DNA from: Effrenium voratum
Lineage: Eukaryota; Sar; Dinophyceae; Suessiales; Symbiodiniaceae
Direction of reading: 5' to 3'
DNA: 64,000 bases
Assembly (NCBI GenBank): GCA_963377175.1
Contig: CAUJNA010002835.1
Coordinates: forward strand, 65,001-129,000
The notes under the pieces are model-generated. The model was not told where the DNA came from, did no database searches, and saw only the letters and a list, made by a program, of their open reading frames with translations. Shown here in pieces: positions 47,501 to 55,250 of this stretch. Within the stretch, counting starts at the first letter, position 1; each line of letters begins with the position of its first letter. Position numbers and translations under genes: made by a program.

Positions 47501-48581
47501 TCTTTTTTTGGGTTCGCGTTTGACCACAGGTGGCCTTTTAGGTGGTTCCACTGGTTGCTTGGTTTCAATCATAAAATCTATGTTTTCCTTTAGAGTTTGG
47601 GCATGGTTTTGCCCGACAGCTCTTTCAGCTTTGCTTTGGGGTCTTTGCCCAGATCGGCTCCGGGGTTTGGGGCAGCTTGGGAGGGTTCAAAAGGAGATTT
47701 GGTTCCAGGGTTTCCGGGACTGTTGGGGATACAACCTGCGCTTATCTTGCTGGTGCTCAGTAGGATATGACCGAGCCCGGGTGTTGGGAATGAACTGTTT
47801 AGGGCTTCCCTTAAAGGAAACCAACTCGGGGACGGTTTTTCTCGCCTTAGATGGTTTTGTTTTTGTCTTAGTATCCTCCATGTTTTTGTTTGGACATGCC
47901 ATTCTCCCGTTTTGTTTTCTTCCCCGCGCGAGGTGACCTTCGGCCCCAAGGGCGTGGAGAAGATCCACGACATCGGGAGCTTGAACAGCTACGAGCAGGA
48001 GAGGCTCAAGGAGGCGGGGCTGGGTGGGGTGGGGTGGGGTGGGGAGGGTGGGGTTGAGGTTCTTGTGGTTTGTCCCGTTCTTTTTTTTTGGGATGGGGCG
48101 GCATATGAGGGCAGGGGTGGTTTGAGGGTCATTTTGTTTTTTGAAGAAGCCAAAAAGCAATAACACCACACAATTCTTGAGCTAAGTCTAGATAGAGCAC
48201 TATTAGATGCGGTGACACGCCAGAACATGCCTTTCCAGTGCCACATCCATTGATCTTCCACATATAATTTGAGCGAATCCTCTTGTAGAATGTTGCCGAT
48301 GTTTGGGATCCATTTCTGATCCCATGTCCCATGTCGGATATACAAATGGCGACCTCGCCCGGGTGACAAGCGTTTTCTTGTTTTTGCTTTGGTGTGTGTG
48401 TGTGTGTTGTTTTAGGAGACCCCCGAAAATGGAGCGCAACGCTTTTCCTTTAACCAACCAAAGGGAGCCCCCCGAGCCTCAAAAAGAATAACAATAAAAA
48501 CCTGATCGGCAGCCACAGGCCATGGACCAGCTGAAGAAGGAGATCGACAAGGGCCTGGAGTATGCGGCCGCGAATTGCTGA
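29498..48581 (+). CDS. Malate dehydrogenase gene, 16 recognised exons
   Basis: NAD-dependent malate dehydrogenase interconverts malate and oxaloacetate in the TCA cycle and malate shuttles. Sixteen plus-strand exons join without a phase conflict into 1,023 coding bases including TGA (about 340 residues), the normal size for the mitochondrial/bacterial LDH-MDH family. Visible landmarks in order: an [14 protein letters not shown] presequence-like stretch, the NAD motif GGAGGIGQP, the substrate arginines in PRKPGMTR, the VNPVNS asparagine, the LDIVRAN Asp/Arg pair, the catalytic His in VIGGHAG, and the C-terminus GLEYAAANC. The initiator Met exon is not found upstream of 29498. Targeting to mitochondria is inferred from the Arg/Ser-rich, acid-free N-terminus and the TSAFST motif. 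Twelve of 15 introns start with GC. The gene spans 19 kb with about 5% coding, and its introns hold inverted-repeat elements, a tRNA-like sequence and exons of something else. Confidence 0.93.
30349..30426 (+). CDS. MDH exon 2, NAD-binding loop
   Basis: 26 codons: [18 protein letters not shown] then SMNESVKE. This is the beta1-loop-alphaB dinucleotide-binding element of MDH. GC donor (GAG before GCGGGA). Confidence 0.95.
30846..30985 (+). mobile_element. Family-6 repeat
   Basis: Runs from GGATGGACGAATCCTGCATC to CGAAATGGATTTCGTCGATCCACAG. The ends are inverted copies of GTGGATsGACGAAATCC. Opposite orientation to 27047-27155. Confidence 0.6.
31063..31089 (+). CDS. MDH exon 3, 27-nt microexon
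   Basis: Reads VSVQDVTMA after GCCAG|G and supplies the beta-strand segment that precedes [10 protein letters not shown] in the family. GC donor (GCC before GCGGCC). A donor 3 nt earlier (ATG before GCCGCG) would drop one Ala and is also possible. Confidence 0.8.
31374..31427 (+). CDS. MDH exon 4
   Basis: [18 protein letters not shown], equivalent to the GVAxDLSH region of MDH. GC donor (AAG before GCGAGG). The following intron, 4.5 kb, is the largest and contains foreign exons. Confidence 0.93.
32292..32410 (+). CDS. Non-MDH exon inside MDH intron 4 (X1)
   Basis: After TTCTTGCCCAG the frame [17 protein letters not shown], then [22 protein letters not shown], has strongly G/C-biased third positions that the other plus frames lack. 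Ends phase 1 at a GC donor (ATCG before GCGCAAG), which fits the next segment at 33341 (giving DII-D-TEKLEK). Arg-rich; no family recognised. MDH reads through this point without needing it. Confidence 0.4.
33341..33463 (+). CDS. Non-MDH exon inside MDH intron 4 (X2)
   Basis: A strong acceptor (long pyrimidine tract, TTTTCAG) opens a frame [19 protein letters not shown], then [21 protein letters not shown], with nearly every third codon position G or C. The 3' end could be a GA donor (AAGG before GACTGA) or a GT donor at 33485. The peptide is basic and does not resemble MDH. Phase agrees with X1. Confidence 0.55.
33556..33661 (+). mobile_element. Family-1 inverted-repeat element
   Basis: GGCTGTGGTTGTCAAAACC at the left and GGGCTTTTGACCCATGGCCAT at the right, with GGTACCATTTC and GCACCACCCATTCTA inside. 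A short (TA)n follows at 33661-33677. Confidence 0.75.
34134..34268 (+). CDS. Non-MDH exon inside MDH intron 4 (X3)
   Basis: After TTTTTTCGCCCAG|G the frame reads [19 protein letters not shown] then [25 protein letters not shown], an amphipathic, probably helical segment with strong third-position bias. GT donor (CCCAG before GTAGCT), phase 2. It cannot splice directly to MDH exon 5 (phase 0), so it belongs to another transcript or a decayed gene. It also does not phase with X2 directly, so a small exon may be missing. Confidence 0.5.
34881..34999 (+). mobile_element. Family-4 introner-like element
   Basis: 119 bp bounded by GTGAGCCACAATCAAACCCGG and CCGGGTTTTGATTGTGACTCA, nearly perfect inverted repeats. 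The left end is a good GT donor (GTGAGC). In sister copies the right end reads ACTCAG, a good acceptor. Here the final base is A, and no coding exon is visible at either flank. Confidence 0.7.
35884..35976 (+). CDS. MDH exon 5
   Basis: 31 codons, [18 protein letters not shown] then [13 protein letters not shown]. This contains the strand leading into the [13 protein letters not shown] active-site loop. One of the few GT donors (GGC before GTGCCT). Confidence 0.95.
36336..36460 (+). mobile_element. Family-6 repeat
   Basis: CTGTGGATGGAGGAAATCC, CATTTCGGACCACTTTGAAACCATGGTT and GGTATTTGCAGG match 27047-27155. The right end has GGTGCGAAGTGGACGAAAGC. Confidence 0.55.
37032..37100 (+). mobile_element. 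Family-7 inverted-repeat element
   Basis: CACGACCCTTAAAAAATGGGTC against GACCCCATTTTTTCAGGGTCATGG, complementary over about 20 bp. Only about 25 bp lie between the arms, so the whole unit is a hairpin. Confidence 0.65.
37452..37556 (+). mobile_element. Family-1 element, left end eroded
   Basis: Contains TTTTAGTCTACTTCAGTGGTTGG, GGGATGTTCACTGGGGG and the right end GATTTTGACCCATGGCCATATGG. A clear left terminal repeat is not seen. Confidence 0.65.
37954..38055 (+). CDS. MDH exon 6, active-site loop
   Basis: 34 codons beginning [20 protein letters not shown] and ending KFCPDA. It carries the two arginines that bind the malate/oxaloacetate carboxylates. GC donor (GCG before GCCCGG). Confidence 0.97.
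38183..38257 (-). tRNA. tRNA-like sequence, possibly a tRNA pseudogene
   Basis: On the minus strand AGAGCTG pairs perfectly with CAGCTCT (7-bp acceptor, discriminator A). GCGC-AATGGCA-GCGC forms the D arm, and GGAGG-CTCAAAT-CCTTC the T arm with a 7-nt loop. The anticodon arm is abnormal: CTGCC can pair with GGTGG (two G-U), leaving a 10-nt loop CTCGCCGGAG instead of 7, or an alternative tight CCCTC/GAGGG hairpin. T54 is C. So the fold is convincing but the decoding loop is not. It lies in MDH intron 6 on the opposite strand. I do not assign an amino acid. Confidence 0.5.
38651..38674 (+). CDS. MDH exon 7, 24-nt microexon
   Basis: Eight codons, IIGLIVNP, completing [14 protein letters not shown], with the catalytic-site asparagine at the junction. 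GC donor (CCG before GCGCCC). Acceptor GCTGAG|A is one of two here not followed by G. Confidence 0.9.
39225..39333 (+). mobile_element. Family-2/1 hybrid inverted-repeat element
   Basis: Left GAATTGGGTGTGGCTCAAAATC, interior GAGCTAGGGTTATGCAGGTCTTAG and CATTTATCAAGGTGCCATTTTGGTA. The right end TTTTTGACCCATGGCCAATTGG is of the family-1 type. Confidence 0.65.
39404..39449 (+). CDS. MDH exon 8
   Basis: [15 protein letters not shown] plus one base. Completes the VNPVNS motif. GC donor (AAAG before GCGGGG), phase 1. Confidence 0.95.
40560..40603 (+). CDS. MDH exon 9
   Basis: Two bases complete Gly, then [14 protein letters not shown], with the Asp of the Asp-His relay next to the following Arg. 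GC donor (ATT before GCCGGA). Confidence 0.93.
41473..41583 (+). CDS. MDH exon 10, catalytic histidine
   Basis: [20 protein letters not shown] then [17 protein letters not shown]: substrate arginine (RAN) and catalytic His (GGHAG). The 3' end is ambiguous. A GA donor after CAG (before GACGGG) gives the normal family length between SQ and LDKR. A GT donor at 41614 would add ten in-frame, codon-biased residues ([10 protein letters not shown]). Both leave phase 0. Confidence 0.93.
42518..42549 (+). CDS. MDH exon 11, 32-nt microexon
   Basis: [10 protein letters not shown] plus AA, completed by the G of the next exon to Lys (SADK-IPALDK). It resolves what would otherwise be a phase break between exons 10 and 12. 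GC donor (AA before GCGCCT). Confidence 0.88.
42965..43007 (+). CDS. MDH exon 12
   Basis: [14 protein letters not shown], equivalent to the LTKRIQNAGTE helix of the family. GT donor (GAG before GTGGGG). Confidence 0.95.
44000..44074 (+). CDS. MDH exon 13
   Basis: [20 protein letters not shown] then RFGNK, the conserved GSATLSMA helix. GC donor (AAG before GCCGGA). Confidence 0.96.
45336..45549 (+). mobile_element. Two overlapping family-2 elements
   Basis: Two left ends (TTTGCTCGGGTGTGGCTCAAAA at 45338 and CATTTGGGTGTGGCTCAAAA at 45444) share one right end (TTTTTCAGCCACAGCCATG). The internal signature GCACGCAGGTTTTAGTC / TTACGCAGGATTTAGTC appears twice. This suggests tandem duplication with loss of the first right end. 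Confidence 0.65.
45633..45719 (+). CDS. MDH exon 14
   Basis: [20 protein letters not shown] then [11 protein letters not shown] donor (AAG before GCGCCG). A family-1 element begins about 10 bp inside the following intron. Confidence 0.96.
45730..45850 (+). mobile_element. Family-1 inverted-repeat element at an MDH splice donor
   Basis: GGCGGTTGTCAAAACCG to GGGGTTTTGACCCATGGCCATCC, with GGTGGTAGGTGAATTCACCACCC and GGGATGTTCACTGGGGGTACGG inside. It starts only 10 bp after the GC donor of MDH exon 14. Confidence 0.8.
46376..46428 (+). CDS. Possible non-MDH exon inside MDH intron 14
   Basis: After CACCGCAG the frame [17 protein letters not shown] is codon-biased, and it could end at a GC donor (TTGAA before GCCTTT). 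MDH joins exon 14 to exon 15 in phase without it. Product unknown. Confidence 0.3.
47933..48013 (+). CDS. MDH exon 15
   Basis: [20 protein letters not shown] then EQERLKE, the LGxxGVExxxxxGxLxxxE strand-helix near the C-terminus. GC donor (GAG before GCGGGG). Confidence 0.96.
48519..48581 (+). CDS. MDH exon 16, terminal
   Basis: [20 protein letters not shown] then TGA at 48579-48581. The last helix of MDH. No canonical polyadenylation signal is expected or seen. Confidence 0.95.
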   Translation, partial: AMDQLKKEIDKGLEYAAANC

Positions 48582-49714
48582 GAACGCGATATCTCATGGT
48601 TTCCACTTCGGGCTGCTTGGCGCTAGGCGGCAGATGCGTTGCCTATCCCGCAATGGCCCGGATTGATTGATGGATTTTGAGGCCTCCGGATCGAGTTTTG
48701 CGCGGAAGCCCCGACTCACTCATTTTAGCCACCGGAGTTCTGATCGTGGTGGCTCGCGCAGCGAAAGGTGCGCTCTCGGGTGCTTCGAACCAGAAGTGCG
48801 CACATGCGTTGAGGTACGTGGTGCGGGTTTTTGGTGCACTCGTCGAGCACTTGCCTGGGCATGTCATTTTGCTTAGAGGAACAGATTGCAGCTTGCCCTC
48901 CCATCGGGCCCTACCTGACGTTTCGGGGTCCAAGAGGCTCGTCCTGAAAGGAAACCTGTGTTGGGTTCCATGTTAGACAGGAGAGCTCGAGCTTCCCTTG
49001 CGCAGGCGAGATCCAAAGGCGGTAAGGCCGGCTTCGGCTCGGGGATCGGGGCAAGTAGTCCAAGGCTCCGGCGAGATGTGCCGTGACTTGTTCGAAACCG
49101 GATGCATGTCAAGTTGATGTTAGTTAATAGAACCACGAATTCTCGGGACTAGAGAAGAACATCGTCTCGATCAGTTTGTGTTCGACAAATCACTGTTATG
49201 ACACTTTTTTGGTGGAAACCCGACAGAGCTTCGGCGTATGGAGTAAATGTTGAAGGACAGAGCATCGTCCACAAGGTTTCTCCAGCATTCTTGCTTGCAG
49301 TGTTACAATCTCTGTTGTTCTTTGCGGAAATGAGTTTCCTTCCTCTGAGCGCTGTGATACGTTTTGATCATTTCTTGTTCTGATTTCCTGTAGAAGGCAT
49401 GGAGCGCTTGACCTCTGGATGCATGCCTTGTTTTCTTTGTGCCATTTTAAGGTCTGAATCCGAAGGCAGCGGCCTGAGCACATGCAAAGACCATCGGTGC
49501 CCTTCTTAGATAAGCTTGGCTAGAAATAGATGGCACTGGTTTAGATGGGCTTGATTCCATTTACCCGGGCCATCTATTTTTCCAAAGGCCACCTATGGGC
49601 AAGACTGATTCAGTTTGATGGCTGCCGCAATTTTTTCGTGCCGCTGATTGGGCTGATTCCCCGCCGTGTTGGCAGACCTGTCTGACCTGGCAAGGATGAT
49701 CTTCGGCGATAGTG
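48582..49714. other. MDH 3' flank, no supportable gene
   Basis: A frame open from 48677 to 48976 has some protein-like stretches but neither splice signals nor family resemblance. A family-3 fragment lies at 49527-49605 (GGCACTGGTTTAGATGGGC to CCATCTATTTTTCC). Confidence 0.5.
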
Positions 49715-50745
49715 CCTTCTCTCGTTTTTTTTTTTCAAGGATTCAGTGCCTTCTCTCGCATTTTTTTTAAAAAGGAATGAGTGCCTTCTCTTGGCACCTT
49801 TTATTTTGTATTTTTAACTTGTTTTTGTTTAAAGGAATGAGTGCCTTCTCTCGCCACTCTTTTTTTTAAAAGTAATTATGGCCTTCTCTCGCCACTGTCT
49901 TTTGTTTTTTAAAGGAATGAGTGCCTTCTCTTGAAACTTTTTTTTGCCCCTAAGAAATGAGTGCCCTCTCTAACAAAGGAATCAGTGCCTTCTCTCGCCA
50001 CTTTCTTGGAAATAAAAGAATCAGTGCCTTCTCTCGCCATCTTTTTTTAGGAATGAGTGCCTTCTCTCGCCACTTGTTTTTGTTTTCTTGTTTTCCCCGT
50101 TTTTTTTGGAATGAGGGCCTTCTCTCGCCACTGTTTTTTTTGGTTTGTAAGGAATGAGTGCCTTTTCTCGCCATTTTGTTTTAAAAGAATGAGTGCCTTC
50201 TCTCGCCATTTTTTCTTTTTAATCAAAGGAATGATTGCCTTCTCTCGCCACTTTGTTTTTTAAAGGAATGAGTGCCTTCTCTCAACTTTTTCCCCCTAAG
50301 AAATGAGTGCCCTCTCTCGCCACGTTTTTTTTTTCCAATAAAGGAATGAGTGCCTTCTCTCGCCACCTTTTTTTTTAAAGGAATGATTGCCTTCTCTCGC
50401 CACTTTTTTTTTTTTTTTTTTTTTTTTAAAGGAATGAGTGCCTTCTCTCGAAACTTGTTTTTCCCAAAGGAATGAGTGGCCCTCTCTCGCCACTTGTTAT
50501 TCTTTTTTAAGAAATGAGTGCATTCTCTCGCCACTCTTTTTTTCTTTTTTTAAGGAATGAGTGCCCTCTCTCGCCACTTTGTTTTTGATAAAGGAAATCA
50601 GCACCATTTTTCTTTTTTGTTAAGGAATCAGTGCCTGCTCTCGCCACTTTTGTTTTTTAAGGAGTCAGTGCCTTCTCTCGCCACTTTTTTTCTTTTAAAG
50701 GAATCGGTGCCTTCTCTCGCCGCTTTTTTGAATAAAAGGAATCAG
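49715..50745. repeat. T-rich minisatellite, about 25 units
   Basis: Units of about 30-50 bp built on AAAGGAATGAGTGCCTTCTC followed by TCGCCAC and a T tract of variable length (up to about 27 at 50403). Variation is mostly in T-tract length and GAATGA/GAATCA. Frames crossing it encode only repeat peptide. Confidence 0.95.
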
Positions 50746-51329
50746 ACTCCCCAACATGGCATTATTTTCCTTTTTCGACCACAAGACGGAGCCCTCAAGA
50801 AAGAGACACGCCCACCCAGCTTGGTTTCTTTCGCAGGTTTCCGAGGCCTGTTTTGTTCTGGGTAGAACATCCCTGGCATTTGTTTGGAATGCGGGAGATG
50901 GCATGGAGATAACTGAACTCGGCCACGAATTTCGGGGGTTGCATTTGGGACCTCTGAGCACTAAACTTGCTACCAATTTTTGAGGTTTGCCTTTTCTTCG
51001 GGTTCCCAATGGGGGTTGTTAGGGTGATACATACCCATTTAGAAAGGCCAATCAAGCCACATGCTTGACAGAGACCCGTGTATCATCGCAGTTTCGGCTG
51101 GGTATATAAAGATGCCCCGCCCTGCATCATGGAGCACCGGTCTATTTTGCCACCACCTTCCTTCAGTGTATCTTTCCCCAGACAGCTGAAAGCGATAGGG
51201 CTTCTAGCTTCTGGTGTATTTTTTGTTGGTGGGCGGCGCCCATGGAGCCCCCCCTCCCCCGTCCGCGTCCGCGTCCCCCCCATCCCCTTCCCCGCGAGCT
51301 TTCTCCGCCCCGAGCTCCGCCGTCCGGAG

Positions 51330-51380
51330 GTCTTCTGCTACTGCGCCAAGGGCATCTCCCGGAGCTCCTCGCTGGTGATC
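51330..51380 (+). CDS. Exon with dual-specificity phosphatase active site
   Basis: 17 codons after CGGAG|G read VFCYCAKGISRSSSLVI and end at a GC donor (ATC before GCGCCA), phase 0. C-A-K-G-I-S-R is the Cys-x5-Arg loop of cysteine phosphatases. The following SSSLVI is typical of dual-specificity (DUSP/VH1-like) members, where AYLM normally follows. The usual His before the catalytic Cys is Tyr here. I could not identify the flanking exons (the AYLM helix downstream or the general-acid loop upstream). The gene could be intact with unseen exons or a fragment. Confidence 0.5.
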
Positions 51381-52990
51381 GCGCCAAGCTCAGCAAGCCG
51401 AGGAAACCGAGCGGTCCAGTCGGGGGAAGGACCGCGGGAATCTTCGTGTCCTTGGCAACCCGTTTCACAGGGCAACGCCATTTTGCCAGGGCAACGCAAT
51501 TTTGTGTGTGGCCCTAGCTTTTACCCACTGTCAGTTCTCTGCCTCCTTCTGTTAACCTCGTTTCTGTGGGGTGTTCTCTACCCGGGGGGATGAAACTTCC
51601 AACAAGATAGGAACCTGAAATCTTGCGTGCTTCTGTTTTCTGCTCGCTGGGCAGCTAGCATTCGGCCGCTGGGCAGCTCGAAGTGGTTCAAGGTCGTGGC
51701 ATGTGGGCATCTTGTTTCGACTTGGCCCCTGGGATGCACACATCTTCGGGCTCGCAATTGTCAGCTGGCTATGTGTCAGAAAGATGAGGCTTCCCCTATT
51801 TCATAGGGGAACCCTCATAGGCTTTTCTGAGTACCGCTCAAAACAGCGGGGACACACCTGACCCGCGCCTTCCTTTCGGCTCCAGGGTTGAGGCCTCGAG
51901 GCGCCTAGGATTCTCTCGCGCCCGTGAGCCCTCGCGCGCGGCGCTGGGCGCATGGTGTCAGCGCAGCGCGCGGCGGGATGAGGCGCGGGGCCCGGTGCGC
52001 CCTGCGCGCGCGCCTCGGCGCAAAGTGCGCTGGTTGGTCCAGGAGGAGCCGACGGGTTTTTAGTACTAGGGGTGCTCCATTTGAGGGGAGCCTGTACTTG
52101 TTTTCTTTTTGGATTTTGGGTTGGTAATGCCAATGATTCCTTGTGAAATTGTCTGGGATAGATATGAGGGAGGGACTCTTGATTTTCAATTCGGAAGTTT
52201 GTTTGCTTGCACATGGATGGCCCTGGCTGCTGGCAGCTCTCGTTACTTACTCCCGATTTGCAAGCAAAGGGGAGCCCCTGAACTTCCAATGGAAGGTCTT
52301 GGTTTTGGTTTCGACGCGAGGTCCGTGTCGGCCTGTTGTCTTGTTCCCTTTGGTGGGCCTTTGCTTTCCTCAAGGAGGACCTGTTGAACTATATCCCCCG
52401 AGGCCCGGGACTGGGGAGATGACCCGCAGGGGGAATTCCATGGAAGTACCTTGGGAATTGCATTCGACCGAAGCCCGTCTCATCGCACTCAGGCTTCTCA
52501 ATGCCCTGCTGCTTGGGTCCCTTCCGGACCTCTTCCTGGGAGGCTCGTGCGCTTTGGATTTCTTCAGCGGCCCGTGGGGTTTGGGGCTGAACGCCTGAAG
52601 CTGAAGTCAGTCCCGCGAGCCGAATAAAACGCCGAGATGGGGCTGCCTGGTGCTTCAGTTTCCGAGAGGGGCAGACAAATTTCGCCTGGCTTGAGTTGCA
52701 GCCAGCTTTGAGTTGTGCACATGTGCAATGGTCACTGCCGAGTTCACAACGTCCACTCTCTTCGGCCCAAGCGGGCGGCTTCGGCCGTTTCCCGGCCGCA
52801 AACGCGCCAGGCGTGTCTCCAGCCCGGCCAAACGCGAAGGCTGAGGCGGGGCACTGGGCTTTTTTCTGCTGAGGGCAATATCCAGCAGTCGGAGAAGTGA
52901 CTCATTTTGTGCTGGTGGGATGTTCTCGAGCCACCGTTCCAACCCCGCTAGACAGAAGCTTAACCTACTGGTTCCTTTGTGGTTCGGCAG

Positions 52991-53098
52991 GCAAAGGAGG
53001 TCCGACTGCTGGATGAGGAGGGCAGCTGGATCTTCCTCCTCTTGCGGGGCATGACCACCGCACGGGCCCCGAAAGCGCCGCACGGATCCGTCGCGTGA
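52991..53098 (+). CDS. Possible terminal exon, product unknown
   Basis: After GGTTCGGCAG the frame AKEVRLLDEEGSWIFLLLRG, then MTTARAPKAPHGSVA, ends in TGA at 53096. It is codon-biased and follows the AG-G acceptor rule. It could end the gene that contains the phosphatase exon at 51330, but no junction can be shown. Confidence 0.35.
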   Translation, partial: AKEVRLLDEEGSWIFLLLRGMTTARAPKAPHGSVA

Positions 53099-53294
53099 AG
53101 CAACACCAAAGCAACACCTTGGAATCAGTACCTTGGGGAAGATTTGGGAAGGCCAGAAACAGGGCTACCCTTCTTGTTTTTGCTTTTTTCCCGAAAGCAT
53201 GGCGAAGGGTTCTTCCGCTGGGTTCACTTGAGTTGTTCTCATGAGAGTCATTACAAGGTGTCATTGCAAGGAATCATCATCATGAAAGTCAGTG

Positions 53295-53593
53295 CAGGGA
53301 GTCATTGCAAGGAGTCATTGCAAGGAGTCATTGCAAGGAGTCATTGTCATTGCAAGGAGTCATTGCAAGGAGTCACTGCAAGGAGTCATTGCAAGGAGTC
53401 ATTGCAAGGAGTCATTGCAAGGAGTCATTGCAAGGAGTCATCATGCAAGGAGTCATTGCAAGGAGTCATTGCAAGGAGTCATTGCAAGGAGTCATTGCAA
53501 GGAGTCATTGCAAGGAGTCATTGCAAGGAGTCATTGCAAGGAGTCATTGCAAGGAGTCATTGCAAGGAGTCATTGCAAGGAGTCATGGCAAGG
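53295..53593. repeat. 13-bp satellite array, GCAAGGAGTCATT
   Basis: More than 20 head-to-tail copies of GCAAGGAGTCATT with a few truncated or shifted units. All frames are open because 13 bp is not a multiple of 3 and the unit lacks stops, giving a meaningless repeated peptide. Confidence 0.95.
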
Positions 53594-53810
53594 ATTGCAA
53601 CTTGCACTTGACTCCTTGCACTTGCAACTTGCACTTGACTCCTTGCACTTGCAACTTGCACTTGACTCCATGCACTTGCAACTTGCACTTGACTCCATGC
53701 ACTTGGCTCCTTGCACTTGGCTCCTTGCACTTGGCAACTTGCACTTAACTCCGTGCACTTGCGACTTGCACTTGACTCCATGCACTTGGCTCCTTGCAAC
53801 TTGCAATGGC
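53594..53810. repeat. ACTTGCACTTGACTCC array
   Basis: Units of about 25-27 bp, (ACTTGCA)(ACTTGCA)CTTGACTCCTTGC with CCATGC variants, about seven to eight copies. The CTCCTTGC part matches the complement of the neighbouring 13-bp unit. Confidence 0.9.
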
Positions 53811-53945
53811 TCTCATGACTCCTTGCAATGACTCCTTGCAATGACTCCTTGCAATGACTCCTTGCAATGACTCCTTGCCATGACTCCTTGCAATGACTCC
53901 TTGCAATGACTCCTTGCAATGACTCCTTGCAATGACTCCTTGAAA
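53811..53945. repeat. 13-bp satellite in inverted orientation, AATGACTCCTTGC
   Basis: About ten copies of the exact reverse complement of the 53295-53593 unit. The two arrays therefore face each other across a 217-bp spacer and could form a long hairpin. Confidence 0.95.
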
Positions 53946-54051
53946 CAAGCAAGGAGTCAAGTGCAAGTTGCAAGTGCAAGGAGTCAAGTGCAATTGACTT
54001 GCGAGGAGTTAAAATCTCTTCTTAGGGCGGCGGGGTAGTGCCGACGACACT

Positions 54052-54500
54052 GCACGAAAATCGACCCTCTGCGGGGATCGGCGTGGTCGAGGTGCAAAAA
54101 CCCATGGTTTTTTGCGATTTCAACATGCCCGCGCGACCCTCTGCGGGGATCGGCGTGGTCGAGGTGCAAAAACCCATGGTTTTTTTGCGATTTCCAACAT
54201 GCCCGCGCGACCCTCTGCGGGGATCGGCGTGGTCGAGGTGCAAAAACCCATGGTTTTTTGCGATTTCTGCGGTGCTCGCGCAACCCTCTGCGGGGATCGG
54301 CGTGGTCGAGGTGCAAAAACCCATTGTTTTTTTTGCGATTTCTGCGGTGCCCGCGCAACCCTCTGCGGGCATCGGCGTGGTCGAGGTGCAAAAACCCATT
54401 GTTTTTTTTTGCGATTTCTGCGGTGCCCGCGCAACCGTCTGCGGGCATCGGCGTGGTCGAGGTGCAAAAATTCGACGTGGTCGAGGTGCAAAAACTCGAG
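54052..54500. repeat. 70-78-bp tandem repeat, six copies plus partial
   Basis: Unit: CCCTCTGCGGGGATCGGCGT GGTCGAGGTGCAAAAACCCAT followed by TTTTTTGCGATTT and a CGCG-rich linker. Copies begin near 54064, 54131, 54209, 54280, 54357 and 54430. Differences are T-tract length and GGGG/GGGC. Confidence 0.93.
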
Positions 54501-54624
54501 GTTTTTTGCGACTTTTCGAACTGGTCCTCGGGAGTTGTCTCGTGGCCTGCTCCCGGAACCGGCGGGTCGCGGGTTCGATTCCTCCCTGGTCCGCGGGCGG
54601 GCGTCGCAAGATGCAACTTGCATT

Positions 54625-54985
54625 TTAAAGCAACTTGCGCAGAGCAACTTGCGCAGAGCAAGTTGCACAGAGCAACTTGCGCAGACCAACTTGCACCGAC
54701 CAGTTTGCGCAGAGCGCCTTGCCTAGAGCAACTTGCGCAGAGCAACTTACGCAGAGCAACTTGCACAGAGCAACTTGCACAGAGCAGCTTGCACAGAGCA
54801 ACTTGCAGGGAGCGCAATTTGCACAGAGCAACTTGCAGGGAGCCACTTGCAGGGACCAACTTGCCGGAGCAACTTGCGCGGAGCAACTTGCGCAGAGCAA
54901 CTTGCACAGTGCAACTTGCGTAGAGCAACTTGCGCAGACCAACTTGCACCGACCAGTTTGCGCAGAGCACCTTGCCTGGTGCTGT
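54625..54985. repeat. 14-bp satellite, AGCAACTTGCGCAG
   Basis: About 24 copies of AGCAACTTGCGCAG / AGCAACTTGCACAG with occasional AGGGAGC variants. The CTTGC core is shared with the arrays at 53.3-53.9 kb, suggesting a common origin. Confidence 0.93.
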
Positions 54986-55250
54986 CTCGCGCTTGCTTCA
55001 CAAATGCTTCGTGTAGGGATGCAGCGTTGGGCCGACCTCGCTTGCGATGTTTTGCTTTCGGGCCAACCGTGGTCTAGTTTTTTTATTGAGGTATCTTCCA
55101 GGCTTCCTTCAAAAAAAGAGACAAGCCCAAGTGACATTTGTGGCCCCTCGGGGGGCCTGACTCTGCGACCGATTCAACTGTTTGGCCTGAGCCATTCTGA
55201 GTGCAGGGAGCCAACTTTTTGCGGGTGTCTAAGTAAGAGGAGTCGGTCAC

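Noticed and set aside
53144..53993. Repeat proteins of the SHCKESLQGVIAR type on both strands
   Set aside because: Produced by the 13-bp satellite, which is open in all frames; annotated proteins of this kind would be artefacts.
53295..54500. CRISPR array
   Set aside because: The repeats are head-to-tail without unique spacers, and the genome is eukaryotic.
54525..54600. tRNA gene on the plus strand
   Set aside because: An excellent B box is present but no acceptor stem or anticodon arm can be formed; noted only as a possible tRNA-derived remnant.
53984..55137. Long frames over the 70-bp and 14-bp arrays on both strands
   Set aside because: Same reason: tandem repeats without stop codons.
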